Source: Natrinema hispanicum (GTDB taxonomy: Archaea > Halobacteriota > Halobacteria > Halobacteriales > Natrialbaceae). From it: a stretch of 64,000 bases of DNA. Below, piece by piece: positions 42,682 to 51,493 of this stretch. Below the pieces are notes generated by a model. The model was not told the DNA's origin. It worked only from the letters and a program-made list of their open reading frames with translations, and ran no database searches. Location of the stretch: NCBI RefSeq assembly GCF_004217335.1, contig NZ_SHMP01000007.1, positions 228,011 to 292,010 of the forward strand, read 5' to 3'. The translations under genes were made by a program, and so were the position numbers. Numbering within the stretch: position 1 is the first letter of the stretch; each line of letters opens with the position of its first letter.

Positions 42682-45600
42682 TCGATTCTTTGACCGTAGC
42701 AACTCCGAAGAGGCAACAGAAGATATGGTGACCGAGCCAGCGACACAAGCTACTGGTGACGGTGACTCTCCGCTCGATTCACCACCGGCTCCCCAATCCC
42801 AACTCGGCGAGACATACGATATCGATGAGCAGAAGACCAGTTCCATCGGAGGGAAGCAAGCTATCACCGAAACGGCTCAGGAGGGCACTGTTGCAGGACC
42901 ATTTGTCCGCGAGATGTTCGAGGCAGGCGTCGAGACACCGTCTGCACCACTCTGGGTCGGCTACGATAAGGACCCACAGCGGGGCTTCCGTGAAGTTCCA
43001 CTCCGCTTTGACTCGCTTTTCCGCCATATCTGGATTACGGGCACCACTGGCTACGGGAAAACTACAGCGCTACTGAATATGATGGTCCAGTGGGCCTACT
43101 CCGGCTATGGCTTCACGTACTTCGATCCGAAAGGCCGAGACTCTCGAGAGCTCCTGCGCAAACTCCCTGAACATCGACTCGAGGACGTGGTCTGGATTGA
43201 GCCCGGTTCGACCACCCATGAGAAGACGATCGGGATGAACTTCCTTGAGGTGCCCGAGTGCGAGACGACCGAAGAACTCGAGAACGAGATCGAAAACCGA
43301 GTCGAGAACCTGAAAGCGGTCTTCGACACCTCCGACTACTGGGGCATCAACATGGAGGCGATCACCGAGTCAATGGCTCGAGCGATGATGAAATCGGAGA
43401 AGCCGTTCTCGATCATCGACATGTACTTCACGTTGCTCAACGCCGAGCGGCGCGAAGACTTCGCCCTCGACGTTGAGGATCCCTACATCAGGGAGTTCTG
43501 CCTCGAGATTGCGAATATGGAGGAGGAGACGATCCGTCCCCTCCTGAAACGGATCAAGTCATGGGTCGAGAATTCGGTGATTCGTCGGATCATTGCCCAT
43601 CGTGAGAGTACGATCGATTTCCGAGACATCATCGACAACGATCGGATCGTTATCGTTCGAACGCCCGTCGAGAATACAGATATCAAGAAGATGGTCACGC
43701 TCGGTGTGATGCGCAACCTCTGGAGTGCCATTCAGCACCGGTCGTACGAACGCGATACCGATCCAGACCCCTATTTTGTCCTGTGTGACGAGTTCGACGA
43801 CATTGCTAGCGACAATCTTGATATCGAGTCGATGCTGGCCCGTGCTCGTTCGATGCGACTATCGGTGACGCTCGCTTCCCAGTACCCCTCGCAGTTCGAT
43901 GAGGATACGCTGAAAGCGATGCAGAACAACTGTGATAACCTTCTTGCCTTCTCGGTCAACGATGTCGACGACGCCCAACTGCTAATGAAGCGGTTTCAGG
44001 GTTACACGGCGGAGGATTTGATCTCAACTGATCAGTACAAGGCCTGGACGAAACTTCCGCTCGAGGGTGGGCGCTATTCTGAGCCGGTCCTCATCAACTC
44101 GTTCCCGCCGTATCCACCGCTTCGGTCAACCGAGACTGTCGACGATCTTATCGAACAGAGTTTAGAGCGCTACGGAACTGACCCGCTAACGGACGCAGAG
44201 ATCCTCCAGAACCTCATCTACAGCGACGCCAATGAAGCCGCCAACCCGACGAAGATACTGGGTGAGACAATGGCAGAAGCTCTCCGCACAGTCCAAATTC
44301 GAGAGGGTGCACGAGAGGCAAATGGCTGGGTCGAGGTCACGGCTGTTGACGAGGAACTCGTGGCTCGCCTCGAGAAAACCGAGCCCGAGATTGACTATGC
44401 ATACGAAGACCTGCCGGACGTGCGCGATGCCTCGCGGTTGATCGAGGTCGACCTGCAGAACGATGAGATCGTCGCTCGGCTCACCGACGAGGGTGAAGAG
44501 TTGGTCCGGCCCAAGACGGGCACTGTTGGCTCAGCTGGTGGAACCAGCCACGACGCAGTGCTTCTGGATACTGAGGTAGCGCTCACTGAACGCGGGTTCA
44601 GTGTCGAGATCCTCGAGCAAGATGGGAGCGAGCAACCTGACGCCGTTGCGACGCACCCAGATCACGATGTGGTGTTTAACATCGAGGCTGAGACAACGAC
44701 GCCAGACCGACCGGCGAAGGTTCTGCAGAATCTCAAACGCGCTCACGAGGAAGACCGCATTCCGATCTTCGTTGTCCGTCCTGGTAAGTCTGAGACACAA
44801 GTGGCGTCACGAGTCGAGAGTATTCTCTCACCGCCGTTCCGAGAGCGAACGGACGGCACTGAACAGTTCTATAACTGCGACGAGGTTGTGACCTTCGGCG
44901 GTGGTGCGACGGCTCACGGCGGCGTCACTGCGGTTCGACCACGGACGACCGAGACAAATCAGACTGTCTGGACGCGCGACAACGGTGAGTACGTCCTTTC
45001 CGATGGGAACACAGAGTTTGCTCGCGTCCCTGATGACGGAGTACTCTCGAAGGACAGTGTTCCGGCCTATTACAGCCATGACCATGAAACTGGCCAGTAT
45101 ACTGTCTATCAGGCTGGAGAGACCCATGTATACGACTCCAAAGACGACTTTGAGCAGGACTGGACGCTGATCAAACGACCGTTCATTCCTGCTGTCGACC
45201 TGCCAGACGCAGACTATTCGCGTGACAGTTATGTCGTGTTGATTCTACCACCCGGTGGCGGCCCACTGGTTTTCCAGTCTGGTGAGACATATCGGCTCCC
45301 CGCAAACCCTGGTCGCGAGGAGTTGTGGCCTACTGGACCGACTGGTGAGTCAGCCCAATTTGACAACCCGGTCGCTGATACTGATCAGAACGGGCCGTCA
45401 GCATTACCAAGTTCTGATTCGTCAGCGATGGACGAGTCGATCGAGATCGATCCAACCGGAGATGGTGTGGAGGCGTTTGCAGCAATGTATGTCAGACAGA
45501 TCGAGGGTGCTAGAGTATCACAGGATGATCTGTTTCAGGCGTACGATATCTGGACTGAGCAGCAGGATGTTAATGGGACAACCAAGGGCTGGTTCACTCG

Positions 45601-45718
45601 AAAGTTACAGGATGTTGTTGACTTCGACGTTGATCGCTCTAGAGTGGACGGGGAACGTATCCAGTTCTACACCGGCCTGACTCTGACTCAAGACGGGTAC
45701 TCACTCCTTGATCAATGA
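42671..45718 (+). CDS. TraG/VirD4-HerA-like ATPase for DNA transfer
   Basis: A large (1015-residue) P-loop ATPase that probably drives DNA through a secretion channel or couples DNA to it. Walker A is GTTGYGKTT (residues 124-132), then YFDPKGRD. Walker B is YFVLCDEFDDIA (about 364-375), followed by the sensor-like region VTLASQYPSQFDEDTLKAM. The C-terminal 450 residues are acidic and contain a PD-(D/E)xK-like or nuclease-like segment of uncertain meaning and long linkers. No membrane helices are obvious. It is in one operon with the truncated gene upstream. This family is typical of haloarchaeal plasmids and integrative elements. Confidence 0.85.
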   Translation: MVFDRFFDRSNSEEATEDMVTEPATQATGDGDSPLDSPPAPQSQLGETYDIDEQKTSSIGGKQAITETAQEGTVAGPFVREMFEAGVETPSAPLWVGYDKDPQRGFREVPLRFDSLFRHIWITGTTGYGKTTALLNMMVQWAYSGYGFTYFDPKGRDSRELLRKLPEHRLEDVVWIEPGSTTHEKTIGMNFLEVPECETTEELENEIENRVENLKAVFDTSDYWGINMEAITESMARAMMKSEKPFSIIDMYFTLLNAERREDFALDVEDPYIREFCLEIANMEEETIRPLLKRIKSWVENSVIRRIIAHRESTIDFRDIIDNDRIVIVRTPVENTDIKKMVTLGVMRNLWSAIQHRSYERDTDPDPYFVLCDEFDDIASDNLDIESMLARARSMRLSVTLASQYPSQFDEDTLKAMQNNCDNLLAFSVNDVDDAQLLMKRFQGYTAEDLISTDQYKAWTKLPLEGGRYSEPVLINSFPPYPPLRSTETVDDLIEQSLERYGTDPLTDAEILQNLIYSDANEAANPTKILGETMAEALRTVQIREGAREANGWVEVTAVDEELVARLEKTEPEIDYAYEDLPDVRDASRLIEVDLQNDEIVARLTDEGEELVRPKTGTVGSAGGTSHDAVLLDTEVALTERGFSVEILEQDGSEQPDAVATHPDHDVVFNIEAETTTPDRPAKVLQNLKRAHEEDRIPIFVVRPGKSETQVASRVESILSPPFRERTDGTEQFYNCDEVVTFGGGATAHGGVTAVRPRTTETNQTVWTRDNGEYVLSDGNTEFARVPDDGVLSKDSVPAYYSHDHETGQYTVYQAGETHVYDSKDDFEQDWTLIKRPFIPAVDLPDADYSRDSYVVLILPPGGGPLVFQSGETYRLPANPGREELWPTGPTGESAQFDNPVADTDQNGPSALPSSDSSAMDESIEIDPTGDGVEAFAAMYVRQIEGARVSQDDLFQAYDIWTEQQDVNGTTKGWFTRKLQDVVDFDVDRSRVDGERIQFYTGLTLTQDGYSLLDQ

Positions 45719-46085
45719 CTACTATCAGAACTATGAGGTACTGTAATCACGTCTCAGGAGAGTTCGTTAGCCGAGGGAATTCAATTTTCGACATTGGTCG
45801 CCATAGCTGCTTATACCGCCAAAATAGAGCATTTTCATCACTTGTCCACGCAGATCGGCTATCCACGGAAACTGCATGGACACCTATGTCCACGCAGAAT
45901 CGCATGACGGGAATGCTGTCCACGCAAAAACACCACCCAAAACCAACTAGTATACACTGGGTTCCATCCGCAGAACGATGCGGGGACAGGGAGCTTAGAC
46001 ACCATACACAGAATCGGCACTTCTATCTACATTCTGATATAGTTTGTTCGAGGGACTCAGTAAGTGCCCCTCGGGGGTATTGCCA
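45719..46085. other. Intergenic region with iteron-like repeats
   Basis: No gene. It separates the ATPase from the primase-like gene and holds the repeat cluster at 45843-45930. It is the best candidate here for a replication control site, because it lies directly before a replication gene. Confidence 0.5.
45843..45930. repeat. TGTCCACGCA iteron-like cluster
   Basis: TGTCCACGCA occurs at 45843, 45887 and 45917, with a weaker copy TATCCACGGA at 45860 and an inverted near-copy TGCATGGACA at 45873-45882 that forms an inverted repeat with 45887. Most copies are followed by two or more A residues. Spacing is 30-44 bases. The cluster lies about 156 bases before the primase-like ATG. Confidence 0.55.
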
Positions 46086-47354
46086 ATGAGTTCTACACCA
46101 TCATTCGATAGAACAGTACTCCCAGCAGACTTGCGAGATCGTGACCAGTGGGTGTGCTGGAAAGAAGAACTTCGGGATGGGAAGCCGACGAAGATACCAG
46201 TGACGCCAGGGAGTGGTGCGTTCGCGTCATCGACGGATCCCGAAACATGGGCGTCGTTCGAGACAGCCCTCGAGTACGCTGACACAGGGAACGCCGATGG
46301 CATCGGCTTCGTCTTTACCGACGACGATCCCATCGTCTGTGTGGATCTGGATGACTGTCGAGATCCCGCAAGCGACGACGTCGACGACATAGCGCTGGAC
46401 ATCATCGAGCGACTCGATTCCTATACGGAGATTTCTCCCTCGGGTACTGGGTTCCACGTACTCATCAAGGGAGAGCTCCCGGATGGACGGAACCGCCGTG
46501 GTAGCATCGAACTGTATGACACTGCTCGGTTTTTCACCGTGACTGGCGACTACCTCGAGGACACGCCGCCTCGCGTTGCACGCCGGCAGGACGCGCTGGT
46601 AGCGATCCATCGTGAATACGTCCAAGACTCTGACCCAGATCCAGAGCACGAATCTGGGAACCGTCGCAGTATGGACGTGACGAAAACGACGGGCAGTGCA
46701 GCCCATACTGACGTTGATCTCGAGGACGAGGACCTGCTCGAGCGAGCACGGAACGCATCGAACGGTGAGAAGTTCGAGCGGTTGTGGCGTGGCTCGACTG
46801 CCGGTTACGAGAGTCAGTCAGAGGCGGACATGGCGCTGTGTTGTTTGCTGGCATTCTGGACTGGCGGTGACCTCCAGCAGATGGATCGGCTCTTCCGCCA
46901 ATCGGGACTGCTCCGAAACAAGTGGGATGAAGTCCACTATGCTGACGGCTCTACGTACGGCGAGAAGACCATCGAACGAGCGGTTGCGAGTATCTCTGAG
47001 TTCTACGATCCGGACACTCGAGAGACGGCAACCGAATCTGCTCCCAGAACGAGCGAGCCGTCGACCACTGCTAGCCGTGACAAATCGGATCGGAAGCAGA
47101 ATCGTGCGTATCTGATTGAGAAGAACCGACTGTTGACTGGCCGTGTCGACGAACTCGAGGCCACGCTCGAACAGAAAAATGAGCGCATCGATCTCCTCGA
47201 GGCAACGATCGAGGATCTCAAAACCGAACTTGCAGAGCGTAACCGAGAGATCAAGCAGGCTCGAGAAGAACAAGTCGACACAGCGTCTGACTGTGACACC
47301 GCTTCAGAGACATCCTCTTTGTGGGGACGATTATTCGGCGAGAGCTCCAAGTAA
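46086..47354 (+). CDS. Primase/polymerase-like replication protein
   Basis: Probably makes primers or starts DNA synthesis for a plasmid. A 422-residue protein from the ATG at 46086. Residues about 1-165 contain RDQWVCWKEELRDGKPTKIP, GIGFVFTDDDPIVCVDLDDC and SPSGTGFHVLIKG, resembling the N-terminal polymerase-like domain of phage NrS-1-type prim-pols, with a probable catalytic acidic pair. Residues about 205-310 form the helical C-domain (KFERLWRG, LLAFWTGGDLQQMDRLFR). The end is a long coiled coil (about 325-395). No helicase domain is present. A decayed copy of its 3' end is at 7148-7316. Confidence 0.75.
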   Translation: MSSTPSFDRTVLPADLRDRDQWVCWKEELRDGKPTKIPVTPGSGAFASSTDPETWASFETALEYADTGNADGIGFVFTDDDPIVCVDLDDCRDPASDDVDDIALDIIERLDSYTEISPSGTGFHVLIKGELPDGRNRRGSIELYDTARFFTVTGDYLEDTPPRVARRQDALVAIHREYVQDSDPDPEHESGNRRSMDVTKTTGSAAHTDVDLEDEDLLERARNASNGEKFERLWRGSTAGYESQSEADMALCCLLAFWTGGDLQQMDRLFRQSGLLRNKWDEVHYADGSTYGEKTIERAVASISEFYDPDTRETATESAPRTSEPSTTASRDKSDRKQNRAYLIEKNRLLTGRVDELEATLEQKNERIDLLEATIEDLKTELAERNREIKQAREEQVDTASDCDTASETSSLWGRLFGESSK

Positions 47355-47445
47355 CAGTCGTTGCGAGGATCGTTTCTTCAATTCAGAGTAAGGCACTCAA
47401 CTCGGTAAGTAAGTCTGCGAATCTATCGGCAGAATAGGTTCACGG

Positions 47446-47853
47446 TTAGCATTCGATGTCGGCGACCTGAGCCAACTGCGGTTGCTCGTCGCTTGGATGC
47501 GAGTACCAGAAATGGAATTGGAGACAGTAGTTCTCGTCGAGATCATCAACACCCAAGATATCGACGCTCCCTGCGAAATCCTCAACGACTCCGTGTAACG
47601 CGACCGGGGAGACGTCTTCATCCGGAGCCATTGTCACTATCTCGTCGACGCCCGCGTCGACACGGTGTGACCCCCAGTCTAGCATGCCAGCTTCGGTTTC
47701 GAGCGCGAGGTGGAACGTCCGCGCTCCATCGTCCGCATTCCGGAGTTCGACACTCACCTCTCTGAGGGATCCGCTAGACGTGAACGGGGCGATACAGCCG
47801 GAGAACCCGGACAACACGGCCGTCGCGGAGAGGAGGGCGTGGCGGCGTTGCAC
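47446..47853 (-). CDS. Secreted lipoprotein with Tat-like signal
   Basis: A 135-residue protein starting at a GTG at 47853. The N-terminus QRRHALLSATAVLSGFSGC has a twin-Arg, a hydrophobic stretch and a lipobox (FSGC), as in haloarchaeal Tat lipoproteins anchored outside the cell. The mature part is strand-rich and acidic (SVELRNADDGARTFHLAL and similar). No known domain is recognised. A much longer minus-strand frame exists but its N-terminal part has no protein-like character. It is convergent with the primase-like gene. Confidence 0.65.
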   Translation of the reverse strand: MQRRHALLSATAVLSGFSGCIAPFTSSGSLREVSVELRNADDGARTFHLALETEAGMLDWGSHRVDAGVDEIVTMAPDEDVSPVALHGVVEDFAGSVDILGVDDLDENYCLQFHFWYSHPSDEQPQLAQVADIEC

Positions 47854-48026
47854 ATATCCGACTACATTCGGCCGAAGTAAGTATGTTATTTGTACTGACC
47901 GCGAGTTTCGTGAGCCGTTCAGAATAAAGAAACAGACAACGGCCCACCGATACCCTCGTGACTGTGAGGTCGTGTTTTTCGTCCCTGGGAAGGGTGCGGG
48001 GCGATCGAACTGCCCCGAGATAGCGT

Positions 48027-48491
48027 ATGACTTCTGAGCGACAGCACCCGCGAGACCGTGGTATTGATCGAGCACCAACCCACCGACAGCCCACTGAACC
48101 ACCCTGGTCCGGCCTCGAGTTACGGGTTCCGAACGACCGGAGTCGAGAGTCACTCATTTCGTTCGTCGAGTGTGTTCTCGTTGAACTCACGCATGCAGAC
48201 GTCGGTGCCGAGTATCGATCGTCGAACGTCTGGGGAGTCAAACGAACCCAGTACATCGCCGCCGAGACGACTGGCCATCTCTTCAGGAAGCGTCATTACG
48301 ACGAACGGCTCGGCTGGCACGAACAGACGATGTCTCGGCAGGACGTGCGTGATGAACTGATCAACCGCCTCGCACGGCCCACGTCACTGGCGACGAATCA
48401 GAGTCATCCCTATCCTGTTGAAGAACCAGATACGTTCCAGGTGAAGCCAACGTGGCAACTGCGAACAGGTCGACGGACCAGCAAGAGGTGA
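48027..48491 (+). CDS. Cassette protein A, copy 1 (unknown)
   Basis: A 154-residue basic protein of unknown function. The N-terminal 30 residues are disordered and basic. The core has SRESLISFVECVLVELTHAD, SSNVWGVKRTQYIAA and a MSRQDVRDELINRLARPTSL segment. The C-terminus is basic (TGRRTSKR), suggesting nucleic-acid binding. It is nearly identical to 61992-62456, and a third 3' fragment lies at 49418-49568. A hairpin (CGGGGC with GCCCCG) ends 10 bases before the ATG in both copies. In the intact cassette (61992-63233) it is followed directly by B and C. Confidence 0.65.
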   Translation: MTSERQHPRDRGIDRAPTHRQPTEPPWSGLELRVPNDRSRESLISFVECVLVELTHADVGAEYRSSNVWGVKRTQYIAAETTGHLFRKRHYDERLGWHEQTMSRQDVRDELINRLARPTSLATNQSHPYPVEEPDTFQVKPTWQLRTGRRTSKR

Positions 48492-48618
48492 ACTCGTTCT
48501 CAATGTCTCTGAATCTGGTTGGTCAAGCGGCTCATGCTCTTGCAAAGAAGCAAACCACACACCTATGTTATGAAGTCCATAGATTTATGCCTATGGAGGC
48601 CATCACATAAGATGACGG

Positions 48619-48924
48619 GTGGCGTCCTACACTACCATCGAAGATTGGCAGGATGTCGAAGATGGGTACGTCATCGATGTGACCATCCGGCAGACGGAGG
48701 ATAAGAAGTACCCGTGTGGATGGGACTACAGCCTACACCACGGGGAAGTCGGCGGCGACACCATCCTTCGATACGACAACGCCCATGAACTGACGAAAGG
48801 CCATGAGCGCCACACCCGAAACGATGTTGAAATCATCGAATTCCCCGGGATGTTGACGCTCTACGATCGCTTTCAACGCGAAACCGAGGAGATGTCGCCT
48901 GTCTCATGGAACTGGTCGGAGTAG
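48619..48924 (+). CDS. TumE-like toxin, second module
   Basis: A 101-residue protein from a GTG at 48619, with the family signature ILRYDNAHELTKGHERHT and a C-terminal PGMLTLYDRF, like the protein at 13493-13789 though diverged. It is the first of two genes, followed by the winged-helix partner. Upstream, CCATAG (48577-48582) and CTATGG (48591-48596) form an inverted repeat that could be the operator. The stop overlaps the longest possible reading of the partner gene. The toxic target is unknown. Confidence 0.65.
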   Translation: MASYTTIEDWQDVEDGYVIDVTIRQTEDKKYPCGWDYSLHHGEVGGDTILRYDNAHELTKGHERHTRNDVEIIEFPGMLTLYDRFQRETEEMSPVSWNWSE

Positions 48925-48947
48925 GACGTCTCCAGGAGGTATACACC

Positions 48948-49352
48948 ATGCCCACGCTCAAAGTCACCGTCGGTGAACGTGATCGCCTCAACCAGCGCAC
49001 GCGTAGCCGCATCAAGGCTGCCCAAGAGGGTGAAGACCTTGACGATGCCCAGCCGGTGTTGAACTTCGGATCGTATACAGAGCTCAGTCGCCTTCTTAGC
49101 CCAAAGAATCTAGAGTTGTTGGAAGCAATCTCTAAACACCAGCCCGAGAGCATCCGCGAAGCCGCTGACCTGGTGGAGCGAGACTACAAACAGGTCCATC
49201 GGAACCTTTCCGAACTCGAAGACATCGGCGTCATTGAGTTTGAAAATGGCGGGCCTGGTCAGGCAAAGAAGCCGAAACTGGCCTACGACGGTCTTGAAAT
49301 TGATATCCCGTTTGCAGGATCGAATGGGAGTGTCGGTGCAGCAGCACCCTGA
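48948..49352 (+). CDS. HVO_A0114-like winged-helix antitoxin, second module
   Basis: A 134-residue protein paired with the TumE-like gene. The start at 48948 is fixed by an AGGAGGT ribosome binding site at 48934-48940. The N-terminus (PTLKVTVGERDRLNQRT) is strand-like. A winged helix follows (NLELLEAISKHQPESIREA, VHRNLSELEDIGVIEFE). It matches the gene at 13082-13474 in layout and key residues but is clearly diverged. It probably neutralises the toxin and represses the operon. Confidence 0.7.
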   Translation: MPTLKVTVGERDRLNQRTRSRIKAAQEGEDLDDAQPVLNFGSYTELSRLLSPKNLELLEAISKHQPESIREAADLVERDYKQVHRNLSELEDIGVIEFENGGPGQAKKPKLAYDGLEIDIPFAGSNGSVGAAAP

Positions 49353-49417
49353 AAGATCCTGTTCTTGGCCATCTAGAAACGACCCTTCGCTCTCTGTTCT
49401 CGCTACACGTGGTCGAC

Positions 49418-49568
49418 GGACGTACGTGATGAACTGATCAACCGCCTCGCACAGCCTGCGTCACTGGCGACGAATCAGAGTCATACCCATCCTGTTGAGG
49501 AGCCAGATACGTTCAGGGTGAAGCCGACGTGGCAACTGCGAACAGGTCGCCGGACCAGCAAGAGGTAA
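49418..49568 (+). pseudogene. 3' fragment of cassette gene A
   Basis: Matches the last 50 codons of gene A (DVRDELINRLAQPASLATNQ ... then TAA at 49566) and then the same downstream DNA as after the intact copy at 62456. The 5' part has been replaced by the toxin-antitoxin module at 48619-49352. Together with the intact copy this shows where the module entered. Confidence 0.75.
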
Positions 49569-49726
49569 TCACCAGCCGTCAGTACTCCAGCCCGCTGTTG
49601 AATATCGATCACTGACTCCATACGCATCACGCAGTGTCTTCGACTTGACTGTACTTCCAGCATTGGAATACAAAATAATCCTGACCGACACTAAACTATT
49701 AGTTCGAAGAGGTCATAAAGAGAGCA

Positions 49727-50281
49727 ATGAGCGACCGATCACAGGTGTGGCCAGAAGAGATGGACAGTGCAGACCGTGTCAGGCATGTCGCCTTGACGCG
49801 AACGACACCACGGAATGCTGGTTGGATCGCCGAAGAGGCGGATGTCTCGAGAGATACGGCTGTTAAATACCTTGATCGAATGGCTGATCAAGGAGAGCTC
49901 GAGGCCATTGAAACAGCTGACGGCACATGCTACAAGCCCGATGAGATTACGCACTTCCTCCGTGAAGTTCGTTCCCTTGCTGAAGAGCAGTCAGTAGACG
50001 AACTCACTAATGAACTGCGTGCGATTGGTGAGGAAATCGACTCGTGGAAGTCAACGTATAATGTTGAATCTCTCGAAAAACTTCGACAGAGCATTGGACG
50101 TGAGGATCTGTCGGCTGACGATCGACGCGAGCGCCTCGAAGTGATCGAAGAATGGGAATACAACATTCAGGTACGTGAAGCACTTCAGCTTGCGATCAGC
50201 CTTCAGAGTTCACTAACGCGACTTGATGCAGATCCGCGTCTCGCAAATCGTGGTTCAGATACGCTTCCCCAAGAGGGCTAG
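49727..50281 (+). CDS. DUF7342-like winged-helix protein, unit N1
   Basis: A 184-residue protein. The N-terminal winged helix (about 15-65: RTTPRNAGWIAEEADVSRDT, VKYLDRMADQGELEAIET) is followed by a helical half with SVDELTNELRAIGEEIDSWK and EWEYNIQVREALQLAISLQ. It resembles the DUF7342-type proteins at 51661-52227 and 58441-58968, with low identity but the same length and order. It is the first of two genes, 6 bases before its partner. A regulator or antitoxin role is inferred. Confidence 0.65.
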   Translation: MSDRSQVWPEEMDSADRVRHVALTRTTPRNAGWIAEEADVSRDTAVKYLDRMADQGELEAIETADGTCYKPDEITHFLREVRSLAEEQSVDELTNELRAIGEEIDSWKSTYNVESLEKLRQSIGREDLSADDRRERLEVIEEWEYNIQVREALQLAISLQSSLTRLDADPRLANRGSDTLPQEG

Positions 50282-50287
50282 GGAAAG

Positions 50288-50731
50288 ATGGTACTCTTTC
50301 TTGCTGGTGGCCGAGGATTCACTCGGCGCGAAGGACTTCGTCGCCTCAAAGAACGACTCGAAAAAGAACCGGGGTTTTCCGATGTTCGGTATCGACCATC
50401 TCGACTCCGGCCTCGATCTGTCGTTGCTGACGTCGAGACTGAGATATTCTTAGGCGAAGAATTCCCACGGCAGCAGGCCACCTTTGAGGTCACATGGCGG
50501 CCACGTGCCGACATTGATGTTCAGCGTGTTCAGTGGGCTGATGACGTAGTCAGCTTGGGATGGCACAAAGACGATGATCATGAAGACCTTGGGACAACCC
50601 ATTTCCAGATCGAGACCGATAAGGAATTAACCCACGAACCAGGACATCTCGAAGCAGAAGCGCCGCTAAGCTTTCTGGAAACCTGTCTTCAGCGACTTCC
50701 TCCAAAACTCGAGGAGACGATTCCAGAGTGA
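50288..50731 (+). CDS. Unknown partner protein, unit N1
   Basis: A 147-residue protein. The fold appears alpha-beta, with RLKERLEKEPGFSDVRYRPS at the start, ATFEVTWRPRAD in the middle and SFLETCLQRLPPKLEETIPE at the end. It has a FEVTW strand, a GWHKDDDHEDLGTTHF segment and a C-terminal helix in the same order as the partner proteins at 52220-52666 and 58969-59415, but the His-rich motif is reduced to THF. If those are toxins, this copy may be altered or inactivated. No known family recognised. Confidence 0.55.
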   Translation: MVLFLAGGRGFTRREGLRRLKERLEKEPGFSDVRYRPSRLRPRSVVADVETEIFLGEEFPRQQATFEVTWRPRADIDVQRVQWADDVVSLGWHKDDDHEDLGTTHFQIETDKELTHEPGHLEAEAPLSFLETCLQRLPPKLEETIPE

Positions 50732-50873
50732 ACCCGGTTACTCCTAATTGAACGGTTGCTTGATCTCTGTATTCTCCTTCTGATACGGTCCCTCTGACCG
50801 TACTTCCAGCAGTGAATTTTTGGCGCCATGAGGCACGAGGCGCGCTCAACAGTGAGCCGTCATGGAATTTCCA

Positions 50874-51164
50874 ATGACTGATCCAAATCCGATTGACGAC
50901 ACTGCAGACGATTACAGCCGGTTCGAGGCCAGACTCGTTGCCCGTGATCAGGATGCAACTCGCGTTGTAACAGCAGATCTCGGCGAGACAACCGCCCGAC
51001 AGCTCGTTACGGAACTCATCGATACCGGTGTGGTGACGCCGGTCCCTGGCAAGCGGGTGTTCATCCACGAGCCAAGTGGGACCGCTTTTGACTCGAGCAC
51101 TCAGCTTGCTGTTTTCCATCAAGGCTGGACGGCGGCCCGCAACGCCGACAAGGAGGGTGAGTGA
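50874..51164 (+). CDS. Cassette protein B, copy 1 (unknown)
   Basis: A 96-residue acidic protein, TDPNPIDDTADDYSRFEARL and so on, with ITADLGET-like and VFHQGWTAARNAD segments. It is nearly identical to 62614-62904. The ATG at 50874 aligns with the start of that copy. Its stop codon overlaps the start of protein C (TGATG), so B and C are co-translated. No function is known. The repeated pairing with a zinc-ribbon protein suggests a complex. Confidence 0.62.
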   Translation: MTDPNPIDDTADDYSRFEARLVARDQDATRVVTADLGETTARQLVTELIDTGVVTPVPGKRVFIHEPSGTAFDSSTQLAVFHQGWTAARNADKEGE

Positions 51165-51493
51165 TGCAGCAGACGCTCGCTGGCTGTGCCTTCTGCGACG
51201 CCTTGCCCGGCACCGAGGCCGGTGAGGCACATACCTGGGGAAAAGACAAGCGAGTCTCTCACCCTATCTGTGTCGACTGCGCTATCCAGACGGAGCCGGA
51301 CCCTGACGAGTTCGATCACTGCACCTGCGATGGCTGCGGACTCATCGTCGACGCGCTCGCGGCGCTCACGCGGTTCCGCGTTGAACTTGGTCACCTCGAG
51401 GGGGCGCTACAGCTGTGTGCGCGATGTAGTACCGGTGGGCCAGCTACCTACTGGACGCGCGATCTCGAGGAGCACATCGTGAAGACTGCATAA
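51164..51493 (+). CDS. Cassette protein C, zinc-ribbon (DUF7558-like), copy 1
   Basis: A 109-residue protein with several Cys pairs: CAFCD near the start, CVDC near residue 40, CTCDGCG near 55 and CARC near 90. These form a probable double zinc ribbon. It resembles haloarchaeal DUF7558-type proteins. It overlaps gene B and is almost identical to 62904-63233. Zinc ribbons of this sort bind nucleic acid or protein. No activity is assigned. Confidence 0.65.
   Translation: MQQTLAGCAFCDALPGTEAGEAHTWGKDKRVSHPICVDCAIQTEPDPDEFDHCTCDGCGLIVDALAALTRFRVELGHLEGALQLCARCSTGGPATYWTRDLEEHIVKTA

Larger units (their letters stand above)
49651..50810. other. Module bordered by an 11-bp direct repeat
   Basis: GTACTTCCAGC occurs at 49651-49661 and again at 50800-50810. 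In the intact cassette at 62.5 kb the corresponding place has one near-copy (ATGCTTCCAGC) directly between genes A and B. The 1.15 kb between the repeats holds the winged-helix unit N1 (49727-50731). This is the expected picture for insertion of a mobile unit at that site. Confidence 0.65.

Noticed and set aside
45843..45930. Iteron-like cluster considered as CRISPR or ORB origin motif
   Set aside because: Repeats are about 10 bp and unevenly spaced, and no TCCACTGGAAAC-type ORB sequence is seen. Kept as iteron-like only.
47854..48153. N-terminal extension of the lipoprotein frame
   Set aside because: The extension lacks protein character and would hide the signal peptide. The GTG at 47853 gives a clean Tat lipoprotein start.
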